From: Actinomycetes bacterium
GTDB lineage: Bacteria; Actinomycetota; CADDZG01; JAHWKV01
Reading direction: 5' to 3'
NCBI GenBank assembly: GCA_029263035.1
Contig: JAJCYF010000057.1
Span: 1 to 39,892 of the forward strand
DNA: 39,892 nucleotides
Shown here: positions 7,967-17,342 of the stretch, one piece after another
How the letters are laid out: each line of letters starts with the position of its first letter
Numbering within the stretch: position 1 is the first letter of the stretch
The notes under the pieces: model-generated
What the model was told of the DNA's origin: nothing
The model's database searches: none
What the model saw: only the letters and a program-made list of their open reading frames with translations
Program-made: the position numbers and the translations under genes

Positions 7967-8914
7967 TCAGGAAGGGTTCGAGAAGGACCGGTAGAGGGCC
8001 CGGCGGGCGAGTTCGTCGCCGCTGAACAGCCGGCAGTCGGTGGGGTCCACGAGCCAGCTTTGCCACTGATCCAGTGCGGCCCGGCCGGAGTCCTCGGGAC
8101 TCCAGGCGTACACGAGCAGCCACGCCGCCCGCCCCTGAAACGAGGCTTCACGCGCCAGCAGGGGGACCATTGGGTAGGTCTGGGTGCCGGCGACCCGCGC
8201 CAGGCAGTCGGCGCCGGCGCCGTCGGTGAAGCGGCCGGTAACGGCCCTTTCAGTCGCCGAGCCGGCCGGCGGAACGGCCGAATTGTCCTGCTCGGACTCG
8301 GGGGCCGGATTCGCCGCGTCGGACTCGGTGCGCGCCAGGGGAGCGGGCCCGCCGGATTCGCCGGTGGTCGATCCGGCGAACGAGTCCGCCGCCGTGGCCG
8401 GGTCGCCGTCTTCGTCCCGGGTGGTCTCTGCGTCGCCGGCGCGGTAGCGGTTCAAGCCATCGGTCACCTGGGGGAGAGCGGCCACAGTGCGGTCGACCTC
8501 CTCGCCGGTGGTGAAGTTAAAGACCGGGCCGCCGCCCACCGCGGGAGCAGCTGCCTCGGTTAGTGCTTCTTGTTGCCCCGAGTCGCCGCCGGGTCGCAGG
8601 AACGAGACTGCCAGGACCGTCACCGCAACCAGCACGAGGCCTCCGGCCAGGGCCCATTGGGGAAAGCCCAGCCGAAAGCCCGACTTCGAAGGCCGTGAGT
8701 TTAGAAGCGCCTGCCGCAGCGACCGGTGCTCGTCCACGGTCATGGTGACCGGCTCCAGGGATGCGACCGATCCCATAGCCGCGGAGAGTTTGGACAGGGC
8801 GGCGGCACAGCCGGCGCAGGAACCGAGGTGCTGGTCCGCCGCCGCCCGCTCGCGTTCATCCAGCTCACCGTCCAGGTAAGCACTCAGCGACTCGGGTGGT
8901 AGGTGGTCTCTCAT
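7967..8914 (-). CDS. Zinc-finger anti-sigma factor
   Basis: Membrane anti-sigma factor that should hold the adjacent ECF sigma factor inactive. The N-terminal cytoplasmic domain carries the ZAS motif HLGSCAGC (H-x3-C-x2-C, about residues 30-37). One membrane helix (QWALAGGLVLVAVTVLAVSFL) lies near residue 95. The external domain of about 200 residues has a low-complexity Glu/Thr/Ala/Pro linker and then a globular end with two Cys. Its ATG overlaps the sigma TGA as ATGA. It occupies the position of mycobacterial RsmA next to SigM. At 315 residues it is longer than typical RsmA because of the external domain. Confidence 0.85.
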   Translation of the reverse strand: MRDHLPPESLSAYLDGELDERERAAADQHLGSCAGCAAALSKLSAAMGSVASLEPVTMTVDEHRSLRQALLNSRPSKSGFRLGFPQWALAGGLVLVAVTVLAVSFLRPGGDSGQQEALTEAAAPAVGGGPVFNFTTGEEVDRTVAALPQVTDGLNRYRAGDAETTRDEDGDPATAADSFAGSTTGESGGPAPLARTESDAANPAPESEQDNSAVPPAGSATERAVTGRFTDGAGADCLARVAGTQTYPMVPLLAREASFQGRAAWLLVYAWSPEDSGRAALDQWQSWLVDPTDCRLFSGDELARRALYRSFSNPS

Positions 8915-9498
8915 TCTTTCCCCGTTAGACGGCCGGTCCCGCTGCCCGGTTCCCGGCCCTCGGACATCCCCAGCAGATCGATCAGGCGCATGCGCCCCCG
9001 GGCGATGCGGCTTTTCACGGTTCCCGACGGTGCTCCGGTGGCGGCGGCAATCTCCTCGTAGGTCATGCCGTAAAGGTCTCTCATCACTATGGGTACCCGC
9101 TGATCTTCGGGCAGACTCCGCAGCGCCTGCTCGACGATGAGCCGGCTGTCTGCCTCGCCCTCGGTTCTGGTGAGCTGGGCGGGCAGTGTCTCCACCGGCA
9201 CCGGGGTTCGGGATTTGCTCCGACCAATATCGTGACACGCATTGGTGGTCAGCCGGTACAGCCAGGTGCTGAACGCGGACTGGTGCCGGAAAGACGACGC
9301 CCGGCGGAAGACGGTCAAAAAGACGTCCTGCGTGGCATCGAGTGCATCGGCCCGGTTACCCAGGATGCGGTAGGCCAGGCCGAACACCCGGGACTCGTGC
9401 CGGGCAAGAAGGACCTCCAGCGGCGCCTGGTCGCCGGTCTTGACGAACGCGGTTACCAGCGCCTCGTCGTTCTGCAGCTCCAGATCGCGCTTGGCCAT
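8911..9498 (-). CDS. sigM: ECF RNA polymerase sigma factor, SigM-like
   Basis: Extracytoplasmic-function sigma factor of 195 residues. Region 2 runs from about EVLLARHESRVFGLAYRIL to RLTTNACHD and contains the DATQDVFLTVFRR helix. Region 4 has LPEDQRVPIVMRDLYGMTYEEIA and the helix-turn-helix with GTVKSRIARGR. The start is placed at ATG 9498 (MAKRDLELQ); an upstream extension would be Arg/Pro-rich and out of family. The gene lies 40 bp after the pseudokinase gene and is coupled to its anti-sigma factor. Synteny with mycobacterial murJ-sigM-rsmA supports the SigM label; its real target promoters are unknown. Confidence 0.88.
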   Translation of the reverse strand: MAKRDLELQNDEALVTAFVKTGDQAPLEVLLARHESRVFGLAYRILGNRADALDATQDVFLTVFRRASSFRHQSAFSTWLYRLTTNACHDIGRSKSRTPVPVETLPAQLTRTEGEADSRLIVEQALRSLPEDQRVPIVMRDLYGMTYEEIAAATGAPSGTVKSRIARGRMRLIDLLGMSEGREPGSGTGRLTGKE

Positions 9499-9538
9499 GG
9501 GCCCGATTATGAACGGCCCCGCCCCCGGGGACCGCCGG

Positions 9539-11230
9539 CTAATCCGCCTCCAGGGGCTCGATCTCGCGGATGGCAACGGCGAAAGCGTTGTTCGAGGTGC
9601 CCTCACCCGGCGTCTCGACCAGCCGCGTGATCCAGATCATCCAGTAGCGGTGGGAGCCGACGTTGGTTTCGAAGGTGTGGTCGGCAGCGACGGTCTGGGA
9701 GGACCCCGGGTTGCTCCAGGTCCGCCCGTCGTCCGACACGCGGACCGACGCCTGCCAGCCTCCGGCGACCGAGGTCACCCTGATCCCGGACAGCTCGCGG
9801 GCGGAACCCAGGTCGACGTAGATCCCGACGCCGTCCTTGAGTCCCCCCAGGTCCGCCCGGCTGTAGGACGAGGTCGCCCAGGAGGTATCGGGGTCACCGT
9901 CGACCGCCTGCGGCAGGCGGCGGGTGGTCTCCTCTCCGTCCCCCGGAGGCGGGTCGTAGGCGGCAGCCCGTGAGATCTCTACCGGTTCGGCCTGGGAATC
10001 CTCCTGCTCCGGCGAGACCACGTTGCCTATGCCGGTGCGAAGCGAGGGAATGGAGAACACGATCGCTGCCGCTGCGGCGATCACCAGGATCGTCGGCAGC
10101 AGCCAGCGGCCTTCGGTTCGAAGGAACGACTCGCCCCTGGCCGAATGGGCCGGAGCTCTTGGGACCTCGGCCATCTCCGGCCCGGGCGGGCTCGGCCGGG
10201 AAGCGGGGCCGGCCGGGGAATAGGGGGCCGCGGGCGGCGGCGGGGGCGGGGGCGATGCCGACCCGGTTAGCCGGGTCTGCTGTCCGGCCGGGGATTCCGG
10301 GCGGTTGGGCCTTACCCGTGGAGCAACCGGAACTGCGGGAGCCGGCGAAGCCGGACGCCCGCCGGCCAGCGGTCTCAGAGCCTTCTCCAGGGCCCGCGCG
10401 CTTTGGAATCGAGCATCCGGATTCCGCTGCAAAGCCCCGATGATGGCCATATCCAGATCGTCGGACACCTCGGGCCGAAGGTCCTTGGGGCTCGGGGTCC
10501 GTGGTTTGTCCTCGGAGGGGGGACCGGAGGCGGCGGCAGCCCGGGCCGCCGCGGGCGGCGTCACTCCCACCAGGCACTCATACAGGATGACCGCCAGTGC
10601 ATACAGGTCGGAGCGGGCATCGGGCCCCGATCCGCTCGCCAGCTCGGGGGCGGCGTAGGCGCTGGAGCTGAAGGTGCCGTCGGGATCGGTCAAGCGGGGA
10701 TTGGCCAGGGCGGCCTTGGCGATCGCAAAGTCGGAGACCTTGAGATGGCCGCCCTCAGTGAACAGCACGTTTTCCGGACGTATGTTTCCGTGGACGATGC
10801 CGAGCTTGTGGGCGTGGCCGAGAGCGGCGCAGGCATCGGCGCCCAGCCCGGCCACCTCCTCGGGGTCTAAAGGTCCCTTGGCCAACCGGTCGCGCAGGCT
10901 GCCCCCTCCCAGGTACTCCATGACGATGAAGGGAGCGCCGTCGTGTTCGCCGGTGTCGAAGACCGAAACGATGTTGGAGTGGGTGAGGCGGGCCGCCGCC
11001 ACGGCCTCTTTGCGAAACAGGCGCTTGATGACGGAGTCGCTGACCAGCTGCTGCCGCAGTATCTTGGCCGCCACCGGGCGGCCGAGGACCTCATCCTCAC
11101 AACGCCAGAAGTCGGCGAGGCGGCCCGGAGCGATCCTGGAAGTAAGCAGGTAGCGGCCGGCGAGCTTGACCTCACCGGTGCCGCCGGAGGATGGGTTCAG
11201 CGGCGCCGCTTGACGATTGTCGAGATCCAC
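9539..11230 (-). CDS. Membrane pseudokinase with C-terminal discoidin-like domain
   Basis: A Ser/Thr-kinase fold (about residues 24-290), a Pro-rich linker, one membrane helix (about 376-393) and an external beta-sandwich domain (about 415-563, with AVDGDPDTSWAT and IYVDLGSARELSGIRV) that resembles galactose-binding or F5/8 type C domains. The beta-3 Lys (VAAK56), helix-C E75, D167 and the APE motif remain. However, the HRD motif reads H147-G-N149 and the glycine loop is degenerate, so catalysis should be lost. In Mycobacterium, MviN (Rv3910) carries a pseudokinase fused behind the MurJ flippase, controlled by PknB and FhaA; here it is a separate gene. The GTG start at 11230 has GGAGGAG 5 nt upstream and overlaps murJ by 34 bp. 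Confidence 0.85.
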   Translation of the reverse strand: MDLDNRQAAPLNPSSGGTGEVKLAGRYLLTSRIAPGRLADFWRCEDEVLGRPVAAKILRQQLVSDSVIKRLFRKEAVAAARLTHSNIVSVFDTGEHDGAPFIVMEYLGGGSLRDRLAKGPLDPEEVAGLGADACAALGHAHKLGIVHGNIRPENVLFTEGGHLKVSDFAIAKAALANPRLTDPDGTFSSSAYAAPELASGSGPDARSDLYALAVILYECLVGVTPPAAARAAAASGPPSEDKPRTPSPKDLRPEVSDDLDMAIIGALQRNPDARFQSARALEKALRPLAGGRPASPAPAVPVAPRVRPNRPESPAGQQTRLTGSASPPPPPPPAAPYSPAGPASRPSPPGPEMAEVPRAPAHSARGESFLRTEGRWLLPTILVIAAAAAIVFSIPSLRTGIGNVVSPEQEDSQAEPVEISRAAAYDPPPGDGEETTRRLPQAVDGDPDTSWATSSYSRADLGGLKDGVGIYVDLGSARELSGIRVTSVAGGWQASVRVSDDGRTWSNPGSSQTVAADHTFETNVGSHRYWMIWITRLVETPGEGTSNNAFAVAIREIEPLEAD

Positions 11231-12825
11231 CGCATCTCCTCCAGACCCAAAGCCTTGCTCAGTCCAGCGTAGAGCAAAACTCCAACGGTGGTCGCGGCCA
11301 TCACCTGCAGGAGCAGGCCGGTTATCGAGGAGTCGCCGACCACCTGCGCAGCCCCCCTGGCGGCCAGCCAGGCGCCGATTCCGGTTGCCACCGAGGCGCC
11401 CGTCATCCTGGCGAGCGCCGGGAAGTAGCCCCCGGCCGGACTCGTTCCGATCTTGCCCGAGATCGCCCTCAGCGCGAGCGCCGAGGCCACCACGTAGGAG
11501 GTACCGTGCCCGGCGGCCAGGCCGGCGATCTGCAGCGAGGGATCGTCGACCAGTGCAACCACCGTCAGGTTGAACCCGACGTTGACCACCAGGCCCACCA
11601 GGTTGATGAACATCGGAGTCCTGGTGTCGCCCAGCGCGTAGAAGCCCCTCAGCAGCACGTAAAAGGTGGAAAAGAAGAAGATTCCCGGAGCCCAGACCCG
11701 CAGGACCGTCGAAACCAGGTCGGTGGACGCCTCCGTTGTGACCCCGTGCTCCAGGAGCAGCGCCACTATCTGGGGGGCGATCGCAACGTATCCGGCCACT
11801 GCAGGAAGCACGAAATAGGCGACGCCCCGCAGGCCCCGGTTCAGCTCTTTTGCGAAGTCGGAGTGGTTGCCGGCCACCGCCTTCTCGGTCATTGCCGGGA
11901 AGATCGCGGTGGCGATTGATACGGCCAAGAGACCGTGCGGGAGCTGGAAGAAGACGTAGGCGTACTGGTAGGAGGCCACGCCGCCGGTCACCCGGCCGGC
12001 GAGTATGAGAGCCACCCACAAGCTCAACATGTTGGTGGCCACGTAACCGACCATGAAGCTCGACATCTTGAGCAGGCGCCCGAACCGGGGGTCCTTCAGC
12101 CCGTCCCGCCCGCCCAGCCGCAGGCCCATCCGCCGCAGAAAGAAGAAGGGAAGGATCCCCTGCAGGGCGACCCCGGCGGTGGTGCCCAGCCCGAGGATCA
12201 AAATCCCCTTTGTAGGCACCATCTGCGGAGTTCGCAGGGTCTCCGGGATGGAGTTTGCGAACCACAGCAGGCTGCCCGTGACCGCGAGGTTGTTCAACGC
12301 CGGCACGAACATCGGTATCCCGAACCGCCGGTGCGCGTTAAGGACACCGGTGGAAATGTAGGAGAGTCCGTAGAATAGGATCTGCGGGACAAATAGCTGC
12401 AGAAGGAAGGTTCCCAGCGCCTGCTGGGCCGCCCGGCCTTCGCCCTGGACTCCGATGGTGTAGAGGCTGAAGATCGCAGGAGCCGCCACGATGACGAGCA
12501 ATCCGATGCCGGCGAGCAGCAACATCGTAACCCTGGTCACCCGGCTGATGAACCTCCAGGCTTCCTCCTGCCCCTCCCTCGCCTTCACCTCGATGTAGGT
12601 GCGAAGCAGCACCGAGGACAGAACTCCTCCGATGATCAACTCCAGGATCATGTTCGGGGTGGTGTTCGCCAGGTTGTAGGTGTCGGCGAGGCGGCTTTCT
12701 GTGACCCCGAGCGCGTAGGTGGTGGCTCCTAGCCGAAGCAGACCGGTCGCCCTGCTGATCGCGGTGCCGGCGGTGGCGATTGCGGCCCCCCGGCCGGTGG
12801 CTTCGGCGCTTTGCTCTTCGGTCAA
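11197..12825 (-). CDS. murJ: Lipid II flippase MurJ (MviN)
   Basis: Polytopic MOP-superfamily transporter that flips the peptidoglycan precursor lipid II across the inner membrane. The 542 residues hold about 14 hydrophobic helices. Family phrases include GLLRLGATTYALG, LADTYNLANTTPNM, ELIIGGVLSSVL and FYVLLRGFYALGDTRTP. It ends with a basic tail, STIVKRRR, directly at the membrane, whereas the mycobacterial protein continues into a pseudokinase. Start is TTG at 12825, overlapping the upstream TGA as TTGA, so translation is coupled to the DUF6049 gene. The pseudokinase start lies inside its 3' end. Confidence 0.95.
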   Translation of the reverse strand: MTEEQSAEATGRGAAIATAGTAISRATGLLRLGATTYALGVTESRLADTYNLANTTPNMILELIIGGVLSSVLLRTYIEVKAREGQEEAWRFISRVTRVTMLLLAGIGLLVIVAAPAIFSLYTIGVQGEGRAAQQALGTFLLQLFVPQILFYGLSYISTGVLNAHRRFGIPMFVPALNNLAVTGSLLWFANSIPETLRTPQMVPTKGILILGLGTTAGVALQGILPFFFLRRMGLRLGGRDGLKDPRFGRLLKMSSFMVGYVATNMLSLWVALILAGRVTGGVASYQYAYVFFQLPHGLLAVSIATAIFPAMTEKAVAGNHSDFAKELNRGLRGVAYFVLPAVAGYVAIAPQIVALLLEHGVTTEASTDLVSTVLRVWAPGIFFFSTFYVLLRGFYALGDTRTPMFINLVGLVVNVGFNLTVVALVDDPSLQIAGLAAGHGTSYVVASALALRAISGKIGTSPAGGYFPALARMTGASVATGIGAWLAARGAAQVVGDSSITGLLLQVMAATTVGVLLYAGLSKALGLEEMRWISTIVKRRR

Positions 12826-15101
12826 CCGGGTTCCGGAGTGGACGCAGAGCCGGGATCGTCCCGGTCGGTCGCTACTGCGACCGGCTCAGGGGTGGCTTCC
12901 TCGTCCGGGCTGAGGGCGTCTTCTACCGGCAGGTCCTCCGCCGGCTCTTCATCCGCCGTATCGGGTTGCTCTTTCGCTGCTGTGCCCCGTGCGCGGAAGC
13001 GCCGCAGCCAGCCGACGAGCCACCATCCGATGATGAACAGGCCCGCAGCGGCCGTGATCCACAGGGCTACAACGTTGTAGGCAGTGGAGCGGATGGTTAG
13101 CTGGCTCTCCGAGATCAGGGTCCCATCTGGGGTGAACAGACTCACGTCGAGAGGGAAGGTCCCCGACGACTGGGTGATGGCCCGGACCTGGATCGTCTGA
13201 TTCGGGGGCTGAAGCTTGGAGATGGTGATCCGGTCGCCGTCCGGAAAGCGCAGCTTGTCCGAGTGGACCTGCAGCACCACGTCTACCGGGTAGCCCAACC
13301 CCGATCCGACCGATAGCGGGATGACGCCGGTTCTGGAGGTCAGGGTGATGGTCTGGGGGTCCGGCGCGTGCAGCTTGCTCAGCTCGCTGTTGATGGAGGC
13401 CGGGATTGCCTCGGCGAACGAGATTGCCCGTTCCAGCGCCGCCCGGCTGGTCCACCAGTCTGTGCTTTCTGCAATGAGCAACCGGCGCGAGAGCGAGCCG
13501 ATCCGTGCCGAGGGCGGCGAGAGGGCAGAGTAGCGGGAGATTGCCCGGCGTGCGGTGGACAACGCGGCGAAGTAGGACTGGGGAGGCAGTTCCGGACCGT
13601 TCTCCAGCACGTCTTCCGAGGTGGCGAGCCTTACCTGCTCGGTTTCGGGGGGCTCGAGGTCGGAGGTGATCGCGTCCGGGGTCGTGGGGCGCAGCCAGGA
13701 ACCGGCGGTCAGTACGTCCATCAGCTGCGAGGCAGAGTCGCCCTCGGCCTCCCAGCCGGCGGGGGCCACCGCGACCACGGCCCTGAACAGGCCGGGGGTT
13801 TCCAGGTGGATGGTGGCGGTCTCGGCGACGAAGCGCTGACGAGCCTCGATCGTCGCCAGCTCGCCGGTGCGCCTGATCTCGTTCCCCAGTCCCGCATCGG
13901 CCACCAGGGCTTCGGTCTCCACCCCGGTCAGGCCTTCGGTGGCCGAACCGGGTCCCCCTTCGAGCTGGACCGGCAGGGCCCGGGTGAACGGGTCGTCGGA
14001 CGGAGTGATCGAGCGCGAGGAGATGATCAACCGGTTGAAGTTGGTGCGGTGCAGCTGGGTGAGCGTCGGCTGGTCCAGGTCGCCGAAGGTCGGGAGGAGC
14101 CAGTTGTCGAGCGGCTCCGAGCGCAGAAGTCCGATCGGCTCTGCCAGCAGGACGTTGCGGCCCTCGGAGAGCTGGGTGGCGGCCAGCTCGGGCAGCCCGA
14201 AGCGGTTGAAGGCCGGGAGCGAGGCGGGCGAGTAGGTGGTGGTGATGACGCGGGTTGCCGGGCGGCCCGCCAGGCTCTGCAGACGGGCCAGCGTGGCAAA
14301 CGCGTTCTGGGCTCGGGGGTCCTCGGCCGGGACCTCCACCGGGCCCTCCGAGGTAGCCCGCTGATATCCGTCCGCCATGTCCTGCAGCATGCTGAGCAGC
14401 AGCCCGCTGGGAGCCAGGGTGACCGGCATCTCCGGGTGGCCCTCCAATGCATCCAGAATTCGGCTGAGCCTTCCGCCGCTGATGGAGCGCTCCAGCGAGT
14501 TGCTGGTGACCAGGTCGGGGCGTCCGCCGTCGGTGTAGATCGACGGCGAGTGCAGGGGCACTATCAGGCTGATCCCGAGGGGTCTTTCGGGAGGTTCGTG
14601 GAAGAACACCATGTGGGTATTGATCGCGTTCGACGTAATCCTCCCGGAGCGGACGACGACCCGAACCGGGTACGCGCGGTCCTGGGTTGATTCGCGGAAC
14701 TTGGCCAGCTCACTCAGCGGCTTGGCAATCTCGATTCGCCGGGTTCGGCCGGGCGCGATCGTTCCCTCCACCGGGATCGTGTCGACTGCAAGCGTGGTGC
14801 CGGGGCGGTTCTGGTAGGTCTGCTCCAGCCGGGAACGGCTGGTCACTCCCTGGTAGATCGTCAGAGCCACCTCGAGCTCACCGGCAGCAGTGCCCCCCGA
14901 GTTGGTGACCTCCAGCCCGACCGTCAAAGAGTCGGCAGGTCCCACGGACACGGGGAAGTCGACAAGCTCGACCTCGAGCTCGGCCTGCCGGCCGGCGGTG
15001 GGGCTCGGGGATGGGCTTTGCGCCGACGCCGAAGGTGCCCCGAAGACGGCCAGAATCAGGACGGCTGCGAGTGCGGCGGACAACGTGCGGGCGCTTTTCA
15101 T
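12822..15101 (-). CDS. DUF6049 family exported membrane protein
   Basis: A 759-residue protein with a cleavable signal peptide (MKSARTLSAALAAVLILAVFGAPSASA), a large external region with beta-sandwich-like N- and C-terminal parts, and one C-terminal membrane helix (VVALWITAAAGLFIIGWWLVGWL). A short acidic, Pro-rich cytoplasmic tail follows. It corresponds in position and architecture to mycobacterial Rv3909, always beside murJ; its biochemical role is unknown and a link to lipid II export or envelope assembly is inferred from this fixed neighbourhood. It heads the minus-strand operon DUF6049-murJ-pseudokinase-sigma-anti-sigma and is divergent from pcnA. Confidence 0.85.
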   Translation of the reverse strand: MKSARTLSAALAAVLILAVFGAPSASAQSPSPSPTAGRQAELEVELVDFPVSVGPADSLTVGLEVTNSGGTAAGELEVALTIYQGVTSRSRLEQTYQNRPGTTLAVDTIPVEGTIAPGRTRRIEIAKPLSELAKFRESTQDRAYPVRVVVRSGRITSNAINTHMVFFHEPPERPLGISLIVPLHSPSIYTDGGRPDLVTSNSLERSISGGRLSRILDALEGHPEMPVTLAPSGLLLSMLQDMADGYQRATSEGPVEVPAEDPRAQNAFATLARLQSLAGRPATRVITTTYSPASLPAFNRFGLPELAATQLSEGRNVLLAEPIGLLRSEPLDNWLLPTFGDLDQPTLTQLHRTNFNRLIISSRSITPSDDPFTRALPVQLEGGPGSATEGLTGVETEALVADAGLGNEIRRTGELATIEARQRFVAETATIHLETPGLFRAVVAVAPAGWEAEGDSASQLMDVLTAGSWLRPTTPDAITSDLEPPETEQVRLATSEDVLENGPELPPQSYFAALSTARRAISRYSALSPPSARIGSLSRRLLIAESTDWWTSRAALERAISFAEAIPASINSELSKLHAPDPQTITLTSRTGVIPLSVGSGLGYPVDVVLQVHSDKLRFPDGDRITISKLQPPNQTIQVRAITQSSGTFPLDVSLFTPDGTLISESQLTIRSTAYNVVALWITAAAGLFIIGWWLVGWLRRFRARGTAAKEQPDTADEEPAEDLPVEDALSPDEEATPEPVAVATDRDDPGSASTPEPG

Positions 15102-15210
15102 CCTTAGAACAGTATTCCCGATACCCAGAGGCGGGCATAATCGCTCGATCGAAGGCAGGCCCCGGCGCCACGCCGGACCTTCCAGGCGCCAGCCCCTATT
15201 CTTGCCGGGT

Positions 15211-16608
15211 ATGCGAGACCTATCAGCCGACGCCGTTCCCCCCCTTGCCCTTGAGCTGGCCGGGCGTTTTCGAGATGCCGGCTACGGGCTGTGGCTGGTG
15301 GGCGGGTGGGTCCGCGACCGGCTTTTGGACCGCCCGGACGACGGGGACCTGGATTTTGCCACCGACGCCCGCCCGCCCGAAACCCTGCGCCTGTTGAAGC
15401 GCTGGGGCGGGTCCGCTCCCTGGACCTCGGGAATGGAATTCGGAACCATCGGGGTGGAGAAGGCGGGCACCCGGGTTGAGGTCACTACCTTCCGCAGCGA
15501 GGTCTACGAACCGGGGTCCCGCAACCCCAGGGTGGAGTTCGGCGACAGCCTGCAGACCGATCTTTCCCGGCGGGACTTCACGGTCAACACCATGGCGATC
15601 GCTCTTCCGGACGTGGAGCTGGTCGACCCCTTCGGGGGGATCTCCGATCTGGTCGCCCGGCGGCTGAAGACCCCGCTGGCGCCGAGCATCTCGTTCTCCG
15701 ACGACCCCCTGCGGATGCTGCGCGCCTTCCGGTTCGCCTCGACCCTGGGCTTCGACATCGATGCGGAAGTTCTGGAGGCGGTCCGTCAGATGCACGACCG
15801 CCTCGCGATCGTCTCCAGGGAACGTATCCGGGACGAGTTCTGCAAGCTGATGCTGGGGCCGGCCGTGAGCCGGGCGCTGGAGATGGCCACCGACGCCGGG
15901 CTGGCCGGCGAGTTCCTGCCCGAGCTGCCGGGGTTGAAGCTGGAGCAGGATCCCATCCACCGGCACAAGGATGTCTTCCACCACACCCTGGCGGTGCTGG
16001 ACAACGCGATCTCCGGCGAAAAGGACGGTCCCGATCTGGTGCTGCGCCTGGCGGCGCTTCTGCACGACATCGGCAAGCCGAGGACGCGGGAGATCACCCC
16101 CAGGGGCGTGACCTTCTACCACCACGAGGTGGTGGGGGCGCAGATGACGGAGGCGCGAATGCGTGAACTGCGGTTCCCGACCCGGATGATCGAGGAGGTC
16201 AAAACTCTGGTCTACCTGCACCTGCGGTTCCACACCTTCCGGCTGGGCTGGACCGATCGGGCGGTGCGCCGCTACGTCCGCGATGCCGGACCCCTGCTGG
16301 GAACCCTGAACGCCCTGGTGCGCTCCGACTGCACTACACGCAACCCCCGAAAGGCCGCCCAGCTCGACAAGCGAATGGACGACCTGGAGGAGTGGATTTC
16401 CGACCTGAGCTCCCGGGAGGAGCTAAAGCAACTGCGGCCGGCGCTGGACGGGAACGAGGTAATGAAGCACCTGAACCTCAAGCCGGGCCGGATCGTAGGA
16501 GAGGCGCTGGACTTTTTGATGGAGGTGCGGCTGGACGAGGGCGAGATCACCAAGCAGGAGGCGTACTCCCGGCTGGACGCCTGGTACGCCGAGAGGCAAA
16601 AGGAGTGA
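15211..16608 (+). CDS. pcnA: CCA-adding enzyme / poly(A) polymerase family nucleotidyltransferase (PcnA-like)
   Basis: Class II tRNA nucleotidyltransferase fold. The head has GGWVRDRLLDRPDDGDLDFAT with the metal-binding aspartates D46 and D48, then RRDFTVNTMAI. An HD domain follows (HRHKDVFHHTLAVLDN, then LLHDIGKPRT near residue 283). It is 465 residues and matches the mycobacterial PcnA (Rv3907c) layout. Most likely it adds or repairs CCA on tRNA; the tRNA-Gly in this window has no encoded CCA, so such an enzyme is needed. The start is ATG 15211, which lies 8 nt after a TATTCT -10-like element, so a leaderless mRNA is possible. It is coupled by GTGA to the methyltransferase. Confidence 0.92.
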   Translation: MRDLSADAVPPLALELAGRFRDAGYGLWLVGGWVRDRLLDRPDDGDLDFATDARPPETLRLLKRWGGSAPWTSGMEFGTIGVEKAGTRVEVTTFRSEVYEPGSRNPRVEFGDSLQTDLSRRDFTVNTMAIALPDVELVDPFGGISDLVARRLKTPLAPSISFSDDPLRMLRAFRFASTLGFDIDAEVLEAVRQMHDRLAIVSRERIRDEFCKLMLGPAVSRALEMATDAGLAGEFLPELPGLKLEQDPIHRHKDVFHHTLAVLDNAISGEKDGPDLVLRLAALLHDIGKPRTREITPRGVTFYHHEVVGAQMTEARMRELRFPTRMIEEVKTLVYLHLRFHTFRLGWTDRAVRRYVRDAGPLLGTLNALVRSDCTTRNPRKAAQLDKRMDDLEEWISDLSSREELKQLRPALDGNEVMKHLNLKPGRIVGEALDFLMEVRLDEGEITKQEAYSRLDAWYAERQKE

Positions 16609-17339
16609 GCGGGCCCAAACCACCCGAGGCCGGGTGGTACAACGCGGTTGCCGACCACCTGGGCTCGGCCTATCTGGGGTTCGAGTTCACCCAGGGGACC
16701 GAGCAGGAGGTCGACTTCCTCTACAACGCGCTGAGCCTCAAGCCCGGCGCCCGGCTTTTGGACGTCGGCACCGGCCCCGGGCGCCACGCGGTGGAGTTCG
16801 CGAAAAGAGGGGTCCAGGTCGTGGGGATCGATATCTCCTCCAGGTTTTTGGCCATCGCCAGGGAGCGGGCGTCGGAGGCGGGAACTCCGGTTTCCTTTTT
16901 TGAGATGGATGCCCTGGCTCTGCCCTTCGAGGACGAGTTCGATGTGGCAATCAGCATCTGCGAGGGGGCCTTCGGCCTGGGACTGGACGATCTCAAGATC
17001 CTGCGGGGGATGACTGCGTCGCTCAAGCCCGGCGGTCACGCCGCGGTGGCGTCGCCCAACACCTTCTATGTCCTGTCGCAGTTGGAGAACCCGGCCGAGT
17101 TCGACCCGGTGACCTCACTGTTTGCCCGCACCATGAAGGACGTACCCGGAGAGGACGGCAGCACCAGGGACCTGCAGATGTGGAGCTCGTGCTACACGCC
17201 GCGCGAGCTCGAGTGGATTGCCAACGGCGCCGGCCTGGATCCGGAGATTGTCAACGGCATCGCCCCGGGGGCTTTCGGGGCGGACATTCCAACCCGCGAG
17301 CACCCGGAGCTGCTGCTCCTGGCCCGCAAGCCGGCGTAG
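16605..17339 (+). CDS. Class I SAM-dependent methyltransferase
   Basis: A 244-residue enzyme with the Rossmann motif I LLDVGTGPGRHAVEFAKRG, motif II VVGIDIS and an acidic FEMDALALPFEDEFDVAIS segment for SAM binding. The remainder (ICEGAFGLGLDDLKILRGM, then the CYTPRELEWIANGAGL fold end) is the usual small-molecule methyltransferase pattern. The substrate is not evident. GTG overlaps the pcnA stop as GTGA and is preceded by AAAAGGA, so the two genes are co-translated. It converges with ino1, with 3 bp between the stop codons. Confidence 0.85.
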   Translation: MSGPKPPEAGWYNAVADHLGSAYLGFEFTQGTEQEVDFLYNALSLKPGARLLDVGTGPGRHAVEFAKRGVQVVGIDISSRFLAIARERASEAGTPVSFFEMDALALPFEDEFDVAISICEGAFGLGLDDLKILRGMTASLKPGGHAAVASPNTFYVLSQLENPAEFDPVTSLFARTMKDVPGEDGSTRDLQMWSSCYTPRELEWIANGAGLDPEIVNGIAPGAFGADIPTREHPELLLLARKPA

Positions 17340-17342
17340 GTC

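Noticed and set aside
9539..12265. Single 908-residue protein containing the pseudokinase
   Set aside because: The N-terminal 345 residues are an out-of-frame reading of murJ with no family. The GTG at 11230 with GGAGGAG gives a sensible start instead.
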